The notes below the pieces were generated by a model. It was given only the letters and a program-made list of their open reading frames with translations, was not told the DNA's origin and ran no database searches. Shown piece after piece: positions 1 to 6,715 of a stretch of 11,153 nucleotides of DNA; positions within the stretch are counted from its first letter, which is position 1; each line of letters begins with the position of its first letter. The position numbers and the translations under genes are program-made. The stretch comes from Firmicutes bacterium UBA4981. GTDB lineage: Bacteria; Bacillota; SHA-98; UBA4971. The stretch lies in contig DGZL01000001.1 in assembly GCA_002398515.1 (NCBI GenBank), forward strand, positions 1 through 11,153. Direction: 5' to 3'.

Positions 1-404
1 TGACTGCACTTGGGCTTCGTCCGAAGCTGAAAGTATTTGGACGGGATTATGATACCCCTGACGGGACGTGTGTCCGGGATTATATTCATGTCTCAGATCT
101 TGCCTCTGCCCATGTTCTGGCTGCCGAGGCGCTGGTAGAAGGTTTGGGATCGCGCACCTACAACCTAGGCAACGGCCAAGGCTACACTGTTCGCCAGGTG
201 ATAGAGACTGCGCGCCGTGTAACCGGACGGGAGATTCCTGCGGTAGATGCTCCGAGGCGTCCCGGGGATCCTGCAGTCCTTGTGGCGAGTTCAGACAAGA
301 TAAGAGACGAGTTAGGATGGACACCAAGATTTCCTGACTTAGAGGACATAATCGCTACAGCCTGGGAGTGGCATAGGGGCCACCCGAAAGGGTACTGTAG
401 TTAA
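1..404 (+). CDS. galE: UDP-glucose 4-epimerase, C-terminal part (cut by window edge)
   Basis: NAD-dependent epimerase of the extended SDR family, interconverting UDP-glucose and UDP-galactose in the cytoplasm to feed galactose into surface glycans. The frame is open from base 3 and ends with TAA at 402-404, giving about 133 residues, roughly the last 40% of a normal enzyme of about 330. The N-terminal Rossmann fold and the YxxxK catalytic pair lie outside the window. Visible hallmarks are the GRDYDTPDGTCVRDYIHVSD block, the YNLGNGQGYTV block and the RPGDP substrate-binding motif followed by DKIRDELGW, all typical of the GalE substrate domain. A PAP2 gene follows 78 bases later on the same strand and may be cotranscribed. 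Family assignment is firm. The exact substrate could be another UDP-hexose, since GalE paralogues in polysaccharide loci vary. Confidence 0.93.
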   Translation, partial: TALGLRPKLKVFGRDYDTPDGTCVRDYIHVSDLASAHVLAAEALVEGLGSRTYNLGNGQGYTVRQVIETARRVTGREIPAVDAPRRPGDPAVLVASSDKIRDELGWTPRFPDLEDIIATAWEWHRGHPKGYCS

Positions 405-413
405 GCGCCGGTT

Positions 414-453
414 AGAGAGTCAAGCGCAAGGCAAGAGAGTCAAAGGCAGGCGA
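414..453. repeat. 20-bp direct tandem repeat, two copies
   Basis: Two adjacent 20-base units start at 414 and 434. Each begins AGAGAGTCAA and continues with a similar GC/AAGGC-rich tail. They fill most of the spacer between galE and the PAP2 gene. The purine-rich character continues to the ribosome binding site of the PAP2 gene. No function is evident. Confidence 0.55.
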
Positions 454-482
454 GAACAAACACAGGACAAGAGAGGAAAGTC

Positions 483-1271
483 ATGCGAAGAGCTTCTTTT
501 CTCATAACCACGATTCTGCTTCTTGGGTGTTGCTTGGGATTTCTGGTTCTTATGTCTCCTCGGGTTTTTGCAGGGGCAGTCCTGGCCGAGCATGAGTTGG
601 GCGATGGTGTCGTTTTCGCGATATCTTCCTATGGATACCGTGAGCCGGAGAGAGACTGTGTCGGAATCGTAACTGACCTTCACAATATCTACACGAGTCC
701 CATCCAAGTCAAAGAGAGTGACTTGTGTCTTGTCATCATGGGCACCGGGACGATGCTCCTGGTGGACCAGGACGTCTATGACAGAATCAATGCCGGCCCC
801 AGGTCTCCTGAGGCCGGGCGAATTAGCGCGGTTGTGACCGAATTGGGGAACAGCCTGTCAGCTTTGGCAATCTGCGGGTTAATCTCTATCAAGGATCCTG
901 ATACAGCCTACCTTGGGGCAAATGCTGTAGCTTATTCGGGGATAGCTTGCCTGACATTAAAAGCAGCGTTTGGCCGGGCGAGGCCATGGACGGATGAAGG
1001 GCCTTACTCCTTTACCGGGCCTCGGATCAGTGACGATTACAATTCAATGCCTTCGGGGCACAGTGCTACCGCTTTTGCTCTCGCGACCGTCCTTGCGAAG
1101 CAGTATCCTGAGTATAAGTATGTGTTCTACGCTTGTGCTTCTCTGATTGCAGTGTCCCGCGTGTATGTCCATGCCCATTGGCCCAGCGACGTCCTGGCCG
1201 GTGCAGCTCTTGGCGTGTGGTCTGCAAACCATGTCATGAAAAGTAGCAGGATCCTTGAGATAAGGTGGTAG
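483..1271 (+). CDS. PAP2-superfamily phosphatase (exported/membrane)
   Basis: Type 2 phosphatidic-acid-phosphatase-fold enzyme of 262 residues, expected to remove phosphate from a lipid phosphate or polyprenyl pyrophosphate outside the membrane. All three signature motifs are present: K160-x6-R167-P168 (KAAFGRARP), P190-S-G-H193, and S225-R-x5-H232 followed by PSDVLAG. The catalytic histidines and stabilising arginines are therefore intact. Residues 5-30 form a signal peptide or first membrane anchor, with a plausible cleavage site after VFA (residue 30). An LLGC string at 13-16 resembles a lipobox, but the sequence stays hydrophobic beyond it, so I do not call a lipoprotein. About 130 residues precede the catalytic core, an N-terminal part not explained by the PAP2 domain. 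The start is supported by AGAGGAAAG at 471-479, just before ATG. The neighbouring galE, glycosyltransferases and ligase suggest a role in carrier-lipid recycling or lipid-glycan dephosphorylation. The specific substrate is unknown. I see no clear terminator in the 141 bases to the convergent gene. Confidence 0.9.
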   Translation: MRRASFLITTILLLGCCLGFLVLMSPRVFAGAVLAEHELGDGVVFAISSYGYREPERDCVGIVTDLHNIYTSPIQVKESDLCLVIMGTGTMLLVDQDVYDRINAGPRSPEAGRISAVVTELGNSLSALAICGLISIKDPDTAYLGANAVAYSGIACLTLKAAFGRARPWTDEGPYSFTGPRISDDYNSMPSGHSATAFALATVLAKQYPEYKYVFYACASLIAVSRVYVHAHWPSDVLAGAALGVWSANHVMKSSRILEIRW

Positions 1272-1412
1272 TCACAGCCATATCAGCAATCACTGCTACA
1301 TATTGACTGTCTACAAGAGTGCGAGTTATGTCGTTGCCTTACTACATCCTTACATCCTTGGCATGTCGCATGTCTATTGCAGACTTAGTCCTCCGGTGCG
1401 GCATAGGCTTAC

Positions 1413-2435
1413 TTACACTGCAAAACTGGGAATTTGCGGGGAGCTTGGTTTTCGGTATTCCTCTTGCATTCGTCTCCTGGCTTCTCGGAGGATTGCGATT
1501 TGCTTTTCATATTCTTGTAGCCCTTCATCGCCGGGAAGACGCCGAAGTTCTCGTTTCAGGCCTCGGATACGCATAGCGATTTCTGCCTTCAAGACAAGAT
1601 AAGCGAGCCATGCGAGCCCGGGGTAGTATCGTCTGTAGAAATACAGATTAGCTCTATATAGCTCTTTGAAGATGCCGGATACGTTATGTCTTCTTCCGCC
1701 TGCTCCTATATGAATTACACCTGCTTTAGGTAAGGAGTAGAATACGCATCCCTCGCGCTTTGCTCTGACTGCCCAGTCCAGATCCTCGTTGTAAAAGTAG
1801 TAGTTCTCATCATATCCGCCGACTCTTCGGAAGGCTTCCGCGCGATACATGGCAAAGCCTGTGCCTGGAAATTCAGCGCTAAAGGGTTTCGACTTATCTT
1901 TCGGAAGAATCCGGACAATATGAGTTCTTGTACGCTGAGGTGTCATGTCAGGGTGATACAGGGAGCCTGAGACCCCGTGAACTTCTTTGTGAGCAATGAG
2001 AAAAGCCAGCATCTTCCGGACTGTCCCGGGCAGGACTATGATGTCACTGTTCATGATGACAACAATATCTGAATAGGACAGGGCTTCGGCTATTCCTATA
2101 TTGAAGCCTTTGGCAGGGCCTAGGTTGGTCTGGTTTCGAACCAGGCGTACAGACGGAAACTCATCTTCAACCATGTCGCAAGTCCCGTCAGATGAATCAT
2201 TATCCACTGCCACTATCTTGCAGGATACATTGTCCGGCGTCAGATTCCGAGACTCTTCCAGCACGCTGTTGAGGCAATCCCGCAAGAAGTCCCTGGTATT
2301 GTAAGTAAGCACTATGAAGGTAAGAGTCACCGGTAACCCCTGCTCACTCAAATCGCCTGTCTGAGTAACAACATAGCTGTCATTGACGCGTTTAAGTTCC
2401 GGTGAACTGCTGTGTTCACTGTTTGCAGAAGGCAT
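1413..2435 (-). CDS. GT2-family glycosyltransferase (rhamnosyltransferase/WbbL-like)
   Basis: Inverting family 2 glycosyltransferase of 340 residues, cytoplasmic or membrane-associated, expected to add a sugar from a nucleotide donor to a lipid-linked or surface glycan. The GT-A fold starts at residue 38 (LTFIVLTYNTRDFLRDCL). The nucleotide-binding VAVDNDSSDGT is at 75-85, the DxD-equivalent MNSDI at 128-132, the acceptor-side FPGTGFAMYRAEAF near 189-202 and NEDLDW at 216-221. The order matches WbbL-type rhamnosyltransferases, but the sugar is not determinable. Residues about 290-330 are highly charged and probably helical. The frame is open back to 2666, but ATG at 2433-2435 has AGGAGG (complement of 2443-2448) seven bases upstream, and the earlier in-frame codons encode nothing GT-like, so I start there. 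It is the only minus-strand gene in an otherwise plus-strand glycan region and is convergent with the PAP2 gene. Confidence 0.9.
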   Translation of the reverse strand: MPSANSEHSSSPELKRVNDSYVVTQTGDLSEQGLPVTLTFIVLTYNTRDFLRDCLNSVLEESRNLTPDNVSCKIVAVDNDSSDGTCDMVEDEFPSVRLVRNQTNLGPAKGFNIGIAEALSYSDIVVIMNSDIIVLPGTVRKMLAFLIAHKEVHGVSGSLYHPDMTPQRTRTHIVRILPKDKSKPFSAEFPGTGFAMYRAEAFRRVGGYDENYYFYNEDLDWAVRAKREGCVFYSLPKAGVIHIGAGGRRHNVSGIFKELYRANLYFYRRYYPGLAWLAYLVLKAEIAMRIRGLKRELRRLPGDEGLQEYEKQIAILREARRRMQEEYRKPSSPQIPSFAV

Positions 2436-2496
2436 TCGGCGTCCTCCTATCTCCCATGTCCTAAATAGCTCAATTACCATGTAAAATGTCGCCCTT

Positions 2497-2505
2497 ATTC
2501 TACCA
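2497..2505 (-). promoter_or_regulatory. Extended -10 promoter for the minus-strand glycosyltransferase
   Basis: On the minus strand the sequence reads TGGTAGAAT. The TAGAAT hexamer (complement of 2497-2502) matches TATAAT at five of six positions and has the TGn extension of an extended -10 element. No good -35 is visible at normal spacing, as is common for extended -10 promoters. Transcription would start near 2490, giving a leader of about 55 bases to the ATG at 2435. Confidence 0.45.
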
Positions 2506-2522
2506 CAACTTGTCCCGTTGTG
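2504..2522. promoter_or_regulatory. Inverted repeat beside the -10 element (possible operator)
   Basis: CACAAC, a seven-base spacer and GTTGTG form a perfect six-base inverted repeat directly upstream of, and touching, the extended -10 element of the minus-strand gene. It lies in the 196-base divergent spacer shared with the ligase gene, so a regulator bound here could act on both. It could also be a chance palindrome. Confidence 0.3.
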
Positions 2523-2631
2523 TTGTGTCAGGGAATCTCTGCTGTGAGCTTGCCGGGGAAGGATTTGCTGTGTAACAGGCGAATAGGAAGAGAGGGCAAG
2601 ACGGTATGGAGAACATAATTTCCATGATACA

Positions 2632-3936
2632 GTGTGCATAGGACAGGGGGAGCAAGAAATCAGCATTCTACGAAGAAATGTCAGAGCTAACTATGAATCC
2701 GGAGAAGAAGGAACACGTTGTATTTGCTTGCCTTCTTGCGAAGAGCGTGCGAAGCGCTTTGCTCTCTATGCAGGCGCAGCAGGCCTCGGTTTAGGACACT
2801 GTGTGATTCCTCAGGTAATACTACTTGTAATTGGGGTACATAAAGCAATAACGGATCCTTCCGCGAGGAGAATTAAGTCCAGGCCTGAAACCACTATTCT
2901 CCTGGGATTGATAGTGTGGATGATGTTGTCTGCAATACCTGCTATAAGACCTTATTCTGCATTAGGTGGGGCTATCGGGATGGCGCTTTCAGGATGGGTG
3001 GTCTTCGGGGCTGTATCCCGGGTATTGATTGAGAGAAAAGAGCGGGGCAAGAGTCTGATTCAGTTGTTTTTAGGTTCAGCATGCATAGGCGCAATCTACG
3101 CCTTAGCTAATTATGCTTCAGCTCTGGCTAAGGGCAGGGGATATTATCGCGCTGAATTGCCTTTTGTCGGTTCTAATGCAGCAGGGACTGTGTTCTGTGT
3201 CGCCATATTGACAGCTCTGGGTTACTTTCGTAGCGCGGACCGTCGCGGTAAGCTCATGATGCTCCCTGTTATTGTCCTGCTTACAGTGGCTCTTATCGCA
3301 ACTCAGTCTCGTGGCGCATTCGTCGCTTTTCTAGCCGGATTCCTGGTGTTTCTTATGCCGGGCGCCAAATCAAGGCAGAATCTGATTGTGAAGATAGCTG
3401 CACTGGCAGGCCTTGTATGCATAGTGGCTTTCTTCTTCAGAGTCAATCCGTCAGTTGCCACGCGGTATGCGAGGATCCTAAACCCCATGGCAAATAGGGA
3501 CAGGCTGGAGATTTGGAGGACTGCCTTGTTAATGATAAGGGATCATCCTGTGCTGGGCGTAGGCGTCAATAACTTTGTCAATTTCTATCCATTGTATGAG
3601 CATCCTGAGGGATTCGGCACATCAATGTACATGGCTCACAATATTTTCCTTGAATTCGGGGCAACGACAGGCATTCCTGGCCTGATTCTCTTCTCACTTG
3701 CTATAGCCCTGGGGATTTACAGAGGAGTCCGGAGTGTCATCAAGGTAGGGTCCAAAGAGGTTCTTCCTGTTACAGCCCTTGCAGTATTCTGTGCTATTCT
3801 TGTCCATCTTCAGTTTGATATCACTTTGAACTCAGGGGATATGCTTCCGTTCTTCTTTGTTCCTTATGGAATCCTGACAAATCTCGACGAATGGCTGGAG
3901 CAACGCACGAAGGAAGATGAATATGCAGAAGACTGA
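2632..3936 (+). CDS. O-antigen ligase/polymerase family membrane protein (Wzy_C)
   Basis: Polytopic inner-membrane glycan polymerase or ligase of the O-antigen ligase superfamily, joining lipid-linked repeat units or transferring the chain to an acceptor. The GTG-initiated frame gives 434 residues with about ten hydrophobic segments from residue 45 to 415. The family signature is clear: R290-LEIWRTALLMIRDHPVLGVGVNNF, then after an extracytoplasmic loop AHNIFLEFGATTGIPGLILF, with H336-N337 in the conserved HN position. The sequence cannot separate polymerase (Wzy) from ligase (WaaL or TuaE-like). The start is doubtful. GTG at 2632 has no convincing ribosome binding site, and residues 1-42 (with a CICLPSC string) do not look like this family. 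A second frame, starting at ATG 2678 or 2693, gives a more natural N-terminus and would join this frame if the CTCTCT at 2762-2767 lost one CT (see findings). The gene overlaps the next glycosyltransferase by 14 bases, so the two are translationally coupled. Confidence 0.9.
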   Translation: MCIGQGEQEISILRRNVRANYESGEEGTRCICLPSCEERAKRFALYAGAAGLGLGHCVIPQVILLVIGVHKAITDPSARRIKSRPETTILLGLIVWMMLSAIPAIRPYSALGGAIGMALSGWVVFGAVSRVLIERKERGKSLIQLFLGSACIGAIYALANYASALAKGRGYYRAELPFVGSNAAGTVFCVAILTALGYFRSADRRGKLMMLPVIVLLTVALIATQSRGAFVAFLAGFLVFLMPGAKSRQNLIVKIAALAGLVCIVAFFFRVNPSVATRYARILNPMANRDRLEIWRTALLMIRDHPVLGVGVNNFVNFYPLYEHPEGFGTSMYMAHNIFLEFGATTGIPGLILFSLAIALGIYRGVRSVIKVGSKEVLPVTALAVFCAILVHLQFDITLNSGDMLPFFFVPYGILTNLDEWLEQRTKEDEYAED

Positions 3937-5167
3937 CATGGATAATAAGGGAGAAGTGACTTTGGATACTGACACGCGTTGTAAAGATAAGTCAAGAGCT
4001 GCGAATTACCCCTTTGTAAGCGTGATAATCCCTACATACAATCGACGAGCGATACTGGAGAAGTGCCTTTCCGCATTGCTTGTCCAGACATATCCTCATG
4101 ACAAGTACGAAATCATTGTCATAGACGACGGTTCCACGGATGGGACAGGTGAGATGGTAGGAAGGTTGGTAGAAGAACACGGACTTAGGGAACAATCGAT
4201 AACCACGCCTGGGGCTGAGGCTGGGAGCAGGACAGGCGCCAAGCCGCCAGGTGAGGTGGATGGTGAAGCTGAGGTTAAGGGAGAAGCGAAACCGCCGGCT
4301 GAGGTGGATGCAAAGGTTGAGGTCAAGAATGAGGTTGAGCAGAGATGTGGGGTTAAGCCTTGCGTTACCCGCCCATCTGAGAGGTTGATTTATGAATGGC
4401 AGGAGCACACTAGTGCAGCAGCAGCCAGAAATAGAGGGATCCGTAAAGCCGTTGGCGACCTGGTGATTCTCTTAGACAGTGATATCGTGACACTGCCTGA
4501 CTTCATTGAAGCTCATGTCTTCGCGCGCATAGATCCTGCTTGCGAGACTCAGAACGACGGGGCTTTTCGCATCGGATTCTCCCCTGAAGACAAGACTATT
4601 GTCCATGGGCGCGTTATCTATACTGAGGACCTCGATAATCCTACAGGCACACAGAAGCGGATCTCTGACATATCAATGGCCTTTTTTGCCAGCGGAAATG
4701 TATCCATTGCCCGCAGGTGGCTGCTTGAGGCAGGTCTTTTTGACGAGGACTTTACAGAATACGGTTGGGAAGATTTAGAGCTTGGTCAACGGTTGAAGAA
4801 GCTCGGGCTTCGAGTCATAAGATCAGACAAGCCTGCAGGTTACCACCTAAAACATGAATTCTCTGTCGCAAAGCTGCCTTCAATTCGAAAACGAGAAATC
4901 CAGAGAGGCCGCATGGCAGTAATCTACTACAAAAAACATCCTACTTTCAGTGTGCGTATGAGCACTACGATGATATGGCCTTTCTACCGGCTGGTAGGGC
5001 TCCTCACTCTCGGGAGGTGGCCTGACAGGCCGGGTGCGGCAAAACTCATTGACCGGCTGGACAAACGAGGGTCAAGGGCGCTTTTAGGGATTATACTGCA
5101 GATAATGATATATTACTGGTACATTCAGGGTATCAAGGAAGGAACTGTTGAGTTTTCCAACGCATGA
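3923..5167 (+). CDS. GT2-family glycosyltransferase with repeat-bearing insertion
   Basis: Family 2 glycosyltransferase of 414 residues. From the ATG at 3923, the GT-A fold opens with VSVIIPTYNRR near residue 32, then IVIDDGSTDGT (about 65-75), AAARNRGI (about 166-173), the metal-binding LLDSDI (about 183-188), ASGNVSIARR (about 257-266) and GWEDLELGQRLKKLG (about 281-295). A hydrophobic C-terminal stretch near 385-402 may associate with the membrane. Between DDGSTDGT and ARNRG the family normally has about 35-40 residues. Here there are about 90, the excess being a charged low-complexity insertion (about residues 93-152) with two 16-residue repeats. ATG 3923 is chosen because AAGGAAG at 3910-3916 sits six bases before it. 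ATG 3917 has no spacing to that site. It is coupled to the upstream ligase and probably acts in the same glycan assembly. Donor and acceptor are unknown. Confidence 0.9.
   Translation: MQKTDMDNKGEVTLDTDTRCKDKSRAANYPFVSVIIPTYNRRAILEKCLSALLVQTYPHDKYEIIVIDDGSTDGTGEMVGRLVEEHGLREQSITTPGAEAGSRTGAKPPGEVDGEAEVKGEAKPPAEVDAKVEVKNEVEQRCGVKPCVTRPSERLIYEWQEHTSAAAARNRGIRKAVGDLVILLDSDIVTLPDFIEAHVFARIDPACETQNDGAFRIGFSPEDKTIVHGRVIYTEDLDNPTGTQKRISDISMAFFASGNVSIARRWLLEAGLFDEDFTEYGWEDLELGQRLKKLGLRVIRSDKPAGYHLKHEFSVAKLPSIRKREIQRGRMAVIYYKKHPTFSVRMSTTMIWPFYRLVGLLTLGRWPDRPGAAKLIDRLDKRGSRALLGIILQIMIYYWYIQGIKEGTVEFSNA
4238..4333 (+). repeat. 48-bp in-frame tandem repeat inside the glycosyltransferase
   Basis: Two adjacent 48-base units (4238-4285 and 4286-4333) match at about 34 of 48 positions by eye. 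They encode the 16-residue peptides AKPPGEVDGEAEVKGE and AKPPAEVDAKVEVKNE. They form the core of a Pro/Glu/Lys/Val-rich insertion in a loop of the GT2 catalytic domain. Being a multiple of three, the duplication preserves the reading frame. Confidence 0.8.
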
Positions 5168-5310
5168 ACCGCAAGAGGCGGGGAGTGTAGGCTTCTTCGC
5201 GACATGAACAGCACCAGACGGGCAGTGCAGAGTCCTTCGCAACATGAATTGCAGAATGCTGAGAGTATAGAGTCCCTCACAACATGACTCCCCAAGAGGC
5301 AGAGAGTGTG
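5163..5310. repeat. 40-bp degenerate tandem array, 3.7 copies
   Basis: Three exact-length 40-base units start at 5163, 5203 and 5243, with a fourth partial unit at 5283-5310. Each begins CATGA and contains a conserved (G/C)AGTGtAGAG-like core; units 1-3 end in a CTTCGCRA-like tail. The array starts on the stop codon of the glycosyltransferase and ends about ten bases before the -35 box of the next operon. Because 40 is not a multiple of three and the units carry stops, it is not coding. It shows no strong hairpin and lacks a U-run, so it is not an obvious terminator. Confidence 0.8.
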
Positions 5311-5320
5311 CACAAAAATG

Positions 5321-5349
5321 TTGACATCCTCCTGCGACGTTGATAGACT
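5321..5349 (+). promoter_or_regulatory. Sigma-A-type promoter for the oxoamine synthase operon
   Basis: A perfect TTGACA (5321-5326), a 17-base spacer and TAGACT (5344-5349, four of six to consensus), with a TG one base before the -10 (5341-5342), make a strong vegetative promoter. Transcription would start near 5356, giving a leader of about 124 bases before the oxoamine synthase ATG. Confidence 0.7.
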
Positions 5350-5445
5350 ATCTTCAAGAGCTGTCAGACGACAATGTGCAAAGGGAGACCGTATCGAGTA
5401 GTCCCAGGATGCCGATGCCAGAAGATAGTCCGCACACAACAGTCG

Positions 5446-5470
5446 CCATGCGCCGGCATGGGAAGGGGGA
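5446..5470 (+). promoter_or_regulatory. Hairpin and ribosome binding site of the oxoamine synthase
   Basis: CCATGC (5446-5451), loop GCCG and GCATGG (5456-5461) form a six-base-pair hairpin whose 3' arm runs into the purine-rich ribosome binding sequence GGAAGGGGGA (5461-5470), nine bases before the ATG at 5480. The stem could modulate access to the binding site. The evidence is only base pairing. Confidence 0.4.
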
Positions 5471-5479
5471 AACACTAAT

Positions 5480-6715
5480 ATGTCTACAGTCAAAGCTCCT
5501 CTTCAGAGGAGGATCAATGCATTTTCCAGCAGGGTATCAAAAATAAAGGAACAGGATCTCTATTTCTACCTTCAGAAAATCGACTCCTTGGACGGTGCAA
5601 GGGTAACGATAGACGGCGAGTCCAAGGTAATGTTTTCATCATATTCATATCTCGGTCTCGTGAATCATCCCAGGATATGCCAGGCTGCCAACAAAGCCAC
5701 TGACGAACTGGGCACCGGGACTCACGGAGTCCGAATTCTCGCAGGAACCACCAGGCTTCACGTGGATTTGGAGAAGAGAATCTCTGAGTTCATGGACACT
5801 GAGGATTCGATAGTCTTCAGTAGCGGATTCTTGGCGAATGTAGCTACCATTTCATCGCTTATGGGCAGAGGAGACGCTGTAATCAGTGACAAGCTTTCCC
5901 ACGCCAGTCTTATCGACGGGTGCAGACTGTCCGGCTCAGAGTTTCTGTGGTTTGAACATAATGACTTAGACGATCTGGAGCGGGTTCTAAAAGACGCAGA
6001 AGACAAGTATCGCGGAAAGCTGGTCATAGTTGATGCCGTGTACAGCATGGACGGGGACATCGCTCCTGTGCCCGAGCTCATCGAGTTGTGCAAAAAGTAC
6101 GGGGCTTGGCTTCTTGTGGATGAGGCCCATTCCCTCGGAGTCCTGGGGAAGACAGGTCATGGAATCCAGGAGCACTTTGGTATTCCTCGTGGTGAAATCG
6201 ATATTCTTACATGTTCACTTTCTAAGACTATCCCGTCTGTCGGCGGGTTTGTGGCCGGAAGACAAGATTTTGTCTCTTTCCTTCGTCATACGGCAAGAGG
6301 TTTTGTGTTCTCCGCAGCGTTAAGTCCCGGTGCTGTAGCAGCTGCCAAGGAGGCCTTTGATGTAATTGAAGAAGAACAGTGGCGTATCAGTCGTCTGCGC
6401 GAGAACATCGCTTTGTTCACAAGCGGGCTGAGAGCCCTTGGCTATAACATCATGAACACGGAAAGCTCGGTAATTCCTATTATAACAGGTGATGAGGACA
6501 CGACTCTGAACCTTACCATGCTGCTGCATAAGGACGGTATATTCATCTGTCCGATTCTTCCGCCTGCAGTTCCGAGAAAGACATGCCGCCTGCGAGCGAA
6601 CGTTCTTGCTTCCCATACGGAAGACGACATAAACTATGCGCTTGACTGTCTGAAACGGGCAGGGCTGAAACTTGGAATCATAGGTCCGGAAGGGTCAAGG
6701 GGGCAAGCAGTATGA
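5480..6715 (+). CDS. PLP-dependent alpha-oxoamine synthase (serine palmitoyltransferase/AONS/KBL family)
   Basis: Pyridoxal-phosphate enzyme of 411 residues, fold type I, decarboxylatively condensing an amino acid with an acyl-thioester to give an alpha-amino ketone. Visible: YSYLGLVNHP (55-64), GTGTHGVRILAGTTRLHVDLE (78-98), SHAS with H141 in the PLP-stacking position, DEAHSLG with D214 and H217, and SLSKTIPSVGGFVAG with the Schiff-base lysine K249. RLRANVLASHT near 370-380 is the usual C-terminal substrate/PLP region. Full length matches the family (about 390-420). The SLSK..xxxGGFVAG lysine motif is nearer to serine palmitoyltransferase-like members than to KBL (GKAxGGAxGGY) or BioF, in my judgement from remembered motifs. 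No biotin or acyl carrier protein gene is adjacent. It has its own promoter and ribosome binding site and overlaps the next gene by ATGA, so the two products probably act consecutively. The acyl and amino substrates are not predictable from sequence alone. Confidence 0.9.
   Translation: MSTVKAPLQRRINAFSSRVSKIKEQDLYFYLQKIDSLDGARVTIDGESKVMFSSYSYLGLVNHPRICQAANKATDELGTGTHGVRILAGTTRLHVDLEKRISEFMDTEDSIVFSSGFLANVATISSLMGRGDAVISDKLSHASLIDGCRLSGSEFLWFEHNDLDDLERVLKDAEDKYRGKLVIVDAVYSMDGDIAPVPELIELCKKYGAWLLVDEAHSLGVLGKTGHGIQEHFGIPRGEIDILTCSLSKTIPSVGGFVAGRQDFVSFLRHTARGFVFSAALSPGAVAAAKEAFDVIEEEQWRISRLRENIALFTSGLRALGYNIMNTESSVIPIITGDEDTTLNLTMLLHKDGIFICPILPPAVPRKTCRLRANVLASHTEDDINYALDCLKRAGLKLGIIGPEGSRGQAV

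Noticed and set aside
483..580. Lipoprotein signal (LLGC) in the PAP2 protein
   Set aside because: The sequence after the cysteine remains hydrophobic for another 14 residues and a better signal-peptidase site follows at residue 30.
1303..1602. Plus-strand open frames overlapping the end of the minus-strand glycosyltransferase
   Set aside because: They lie antisense to well-conserved GT2 coding sequence, lack good ribosome binding sites and have composition unlike a real protein.
2550..2578. Promoter TTGCCG-N17-TAACAG for the ligase gene
   Set aside because: Spacing is right, but the -10 matches consensus at only about three positions. Too weak to list.
5340..5546. Plus-strand 68-codon frame starting in the oxoamine synthase leader
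   Set aside because: Starts with TTG at the promoter -10 region, so it would lie outside the transcript start, and overlaps the real gene in another frame.
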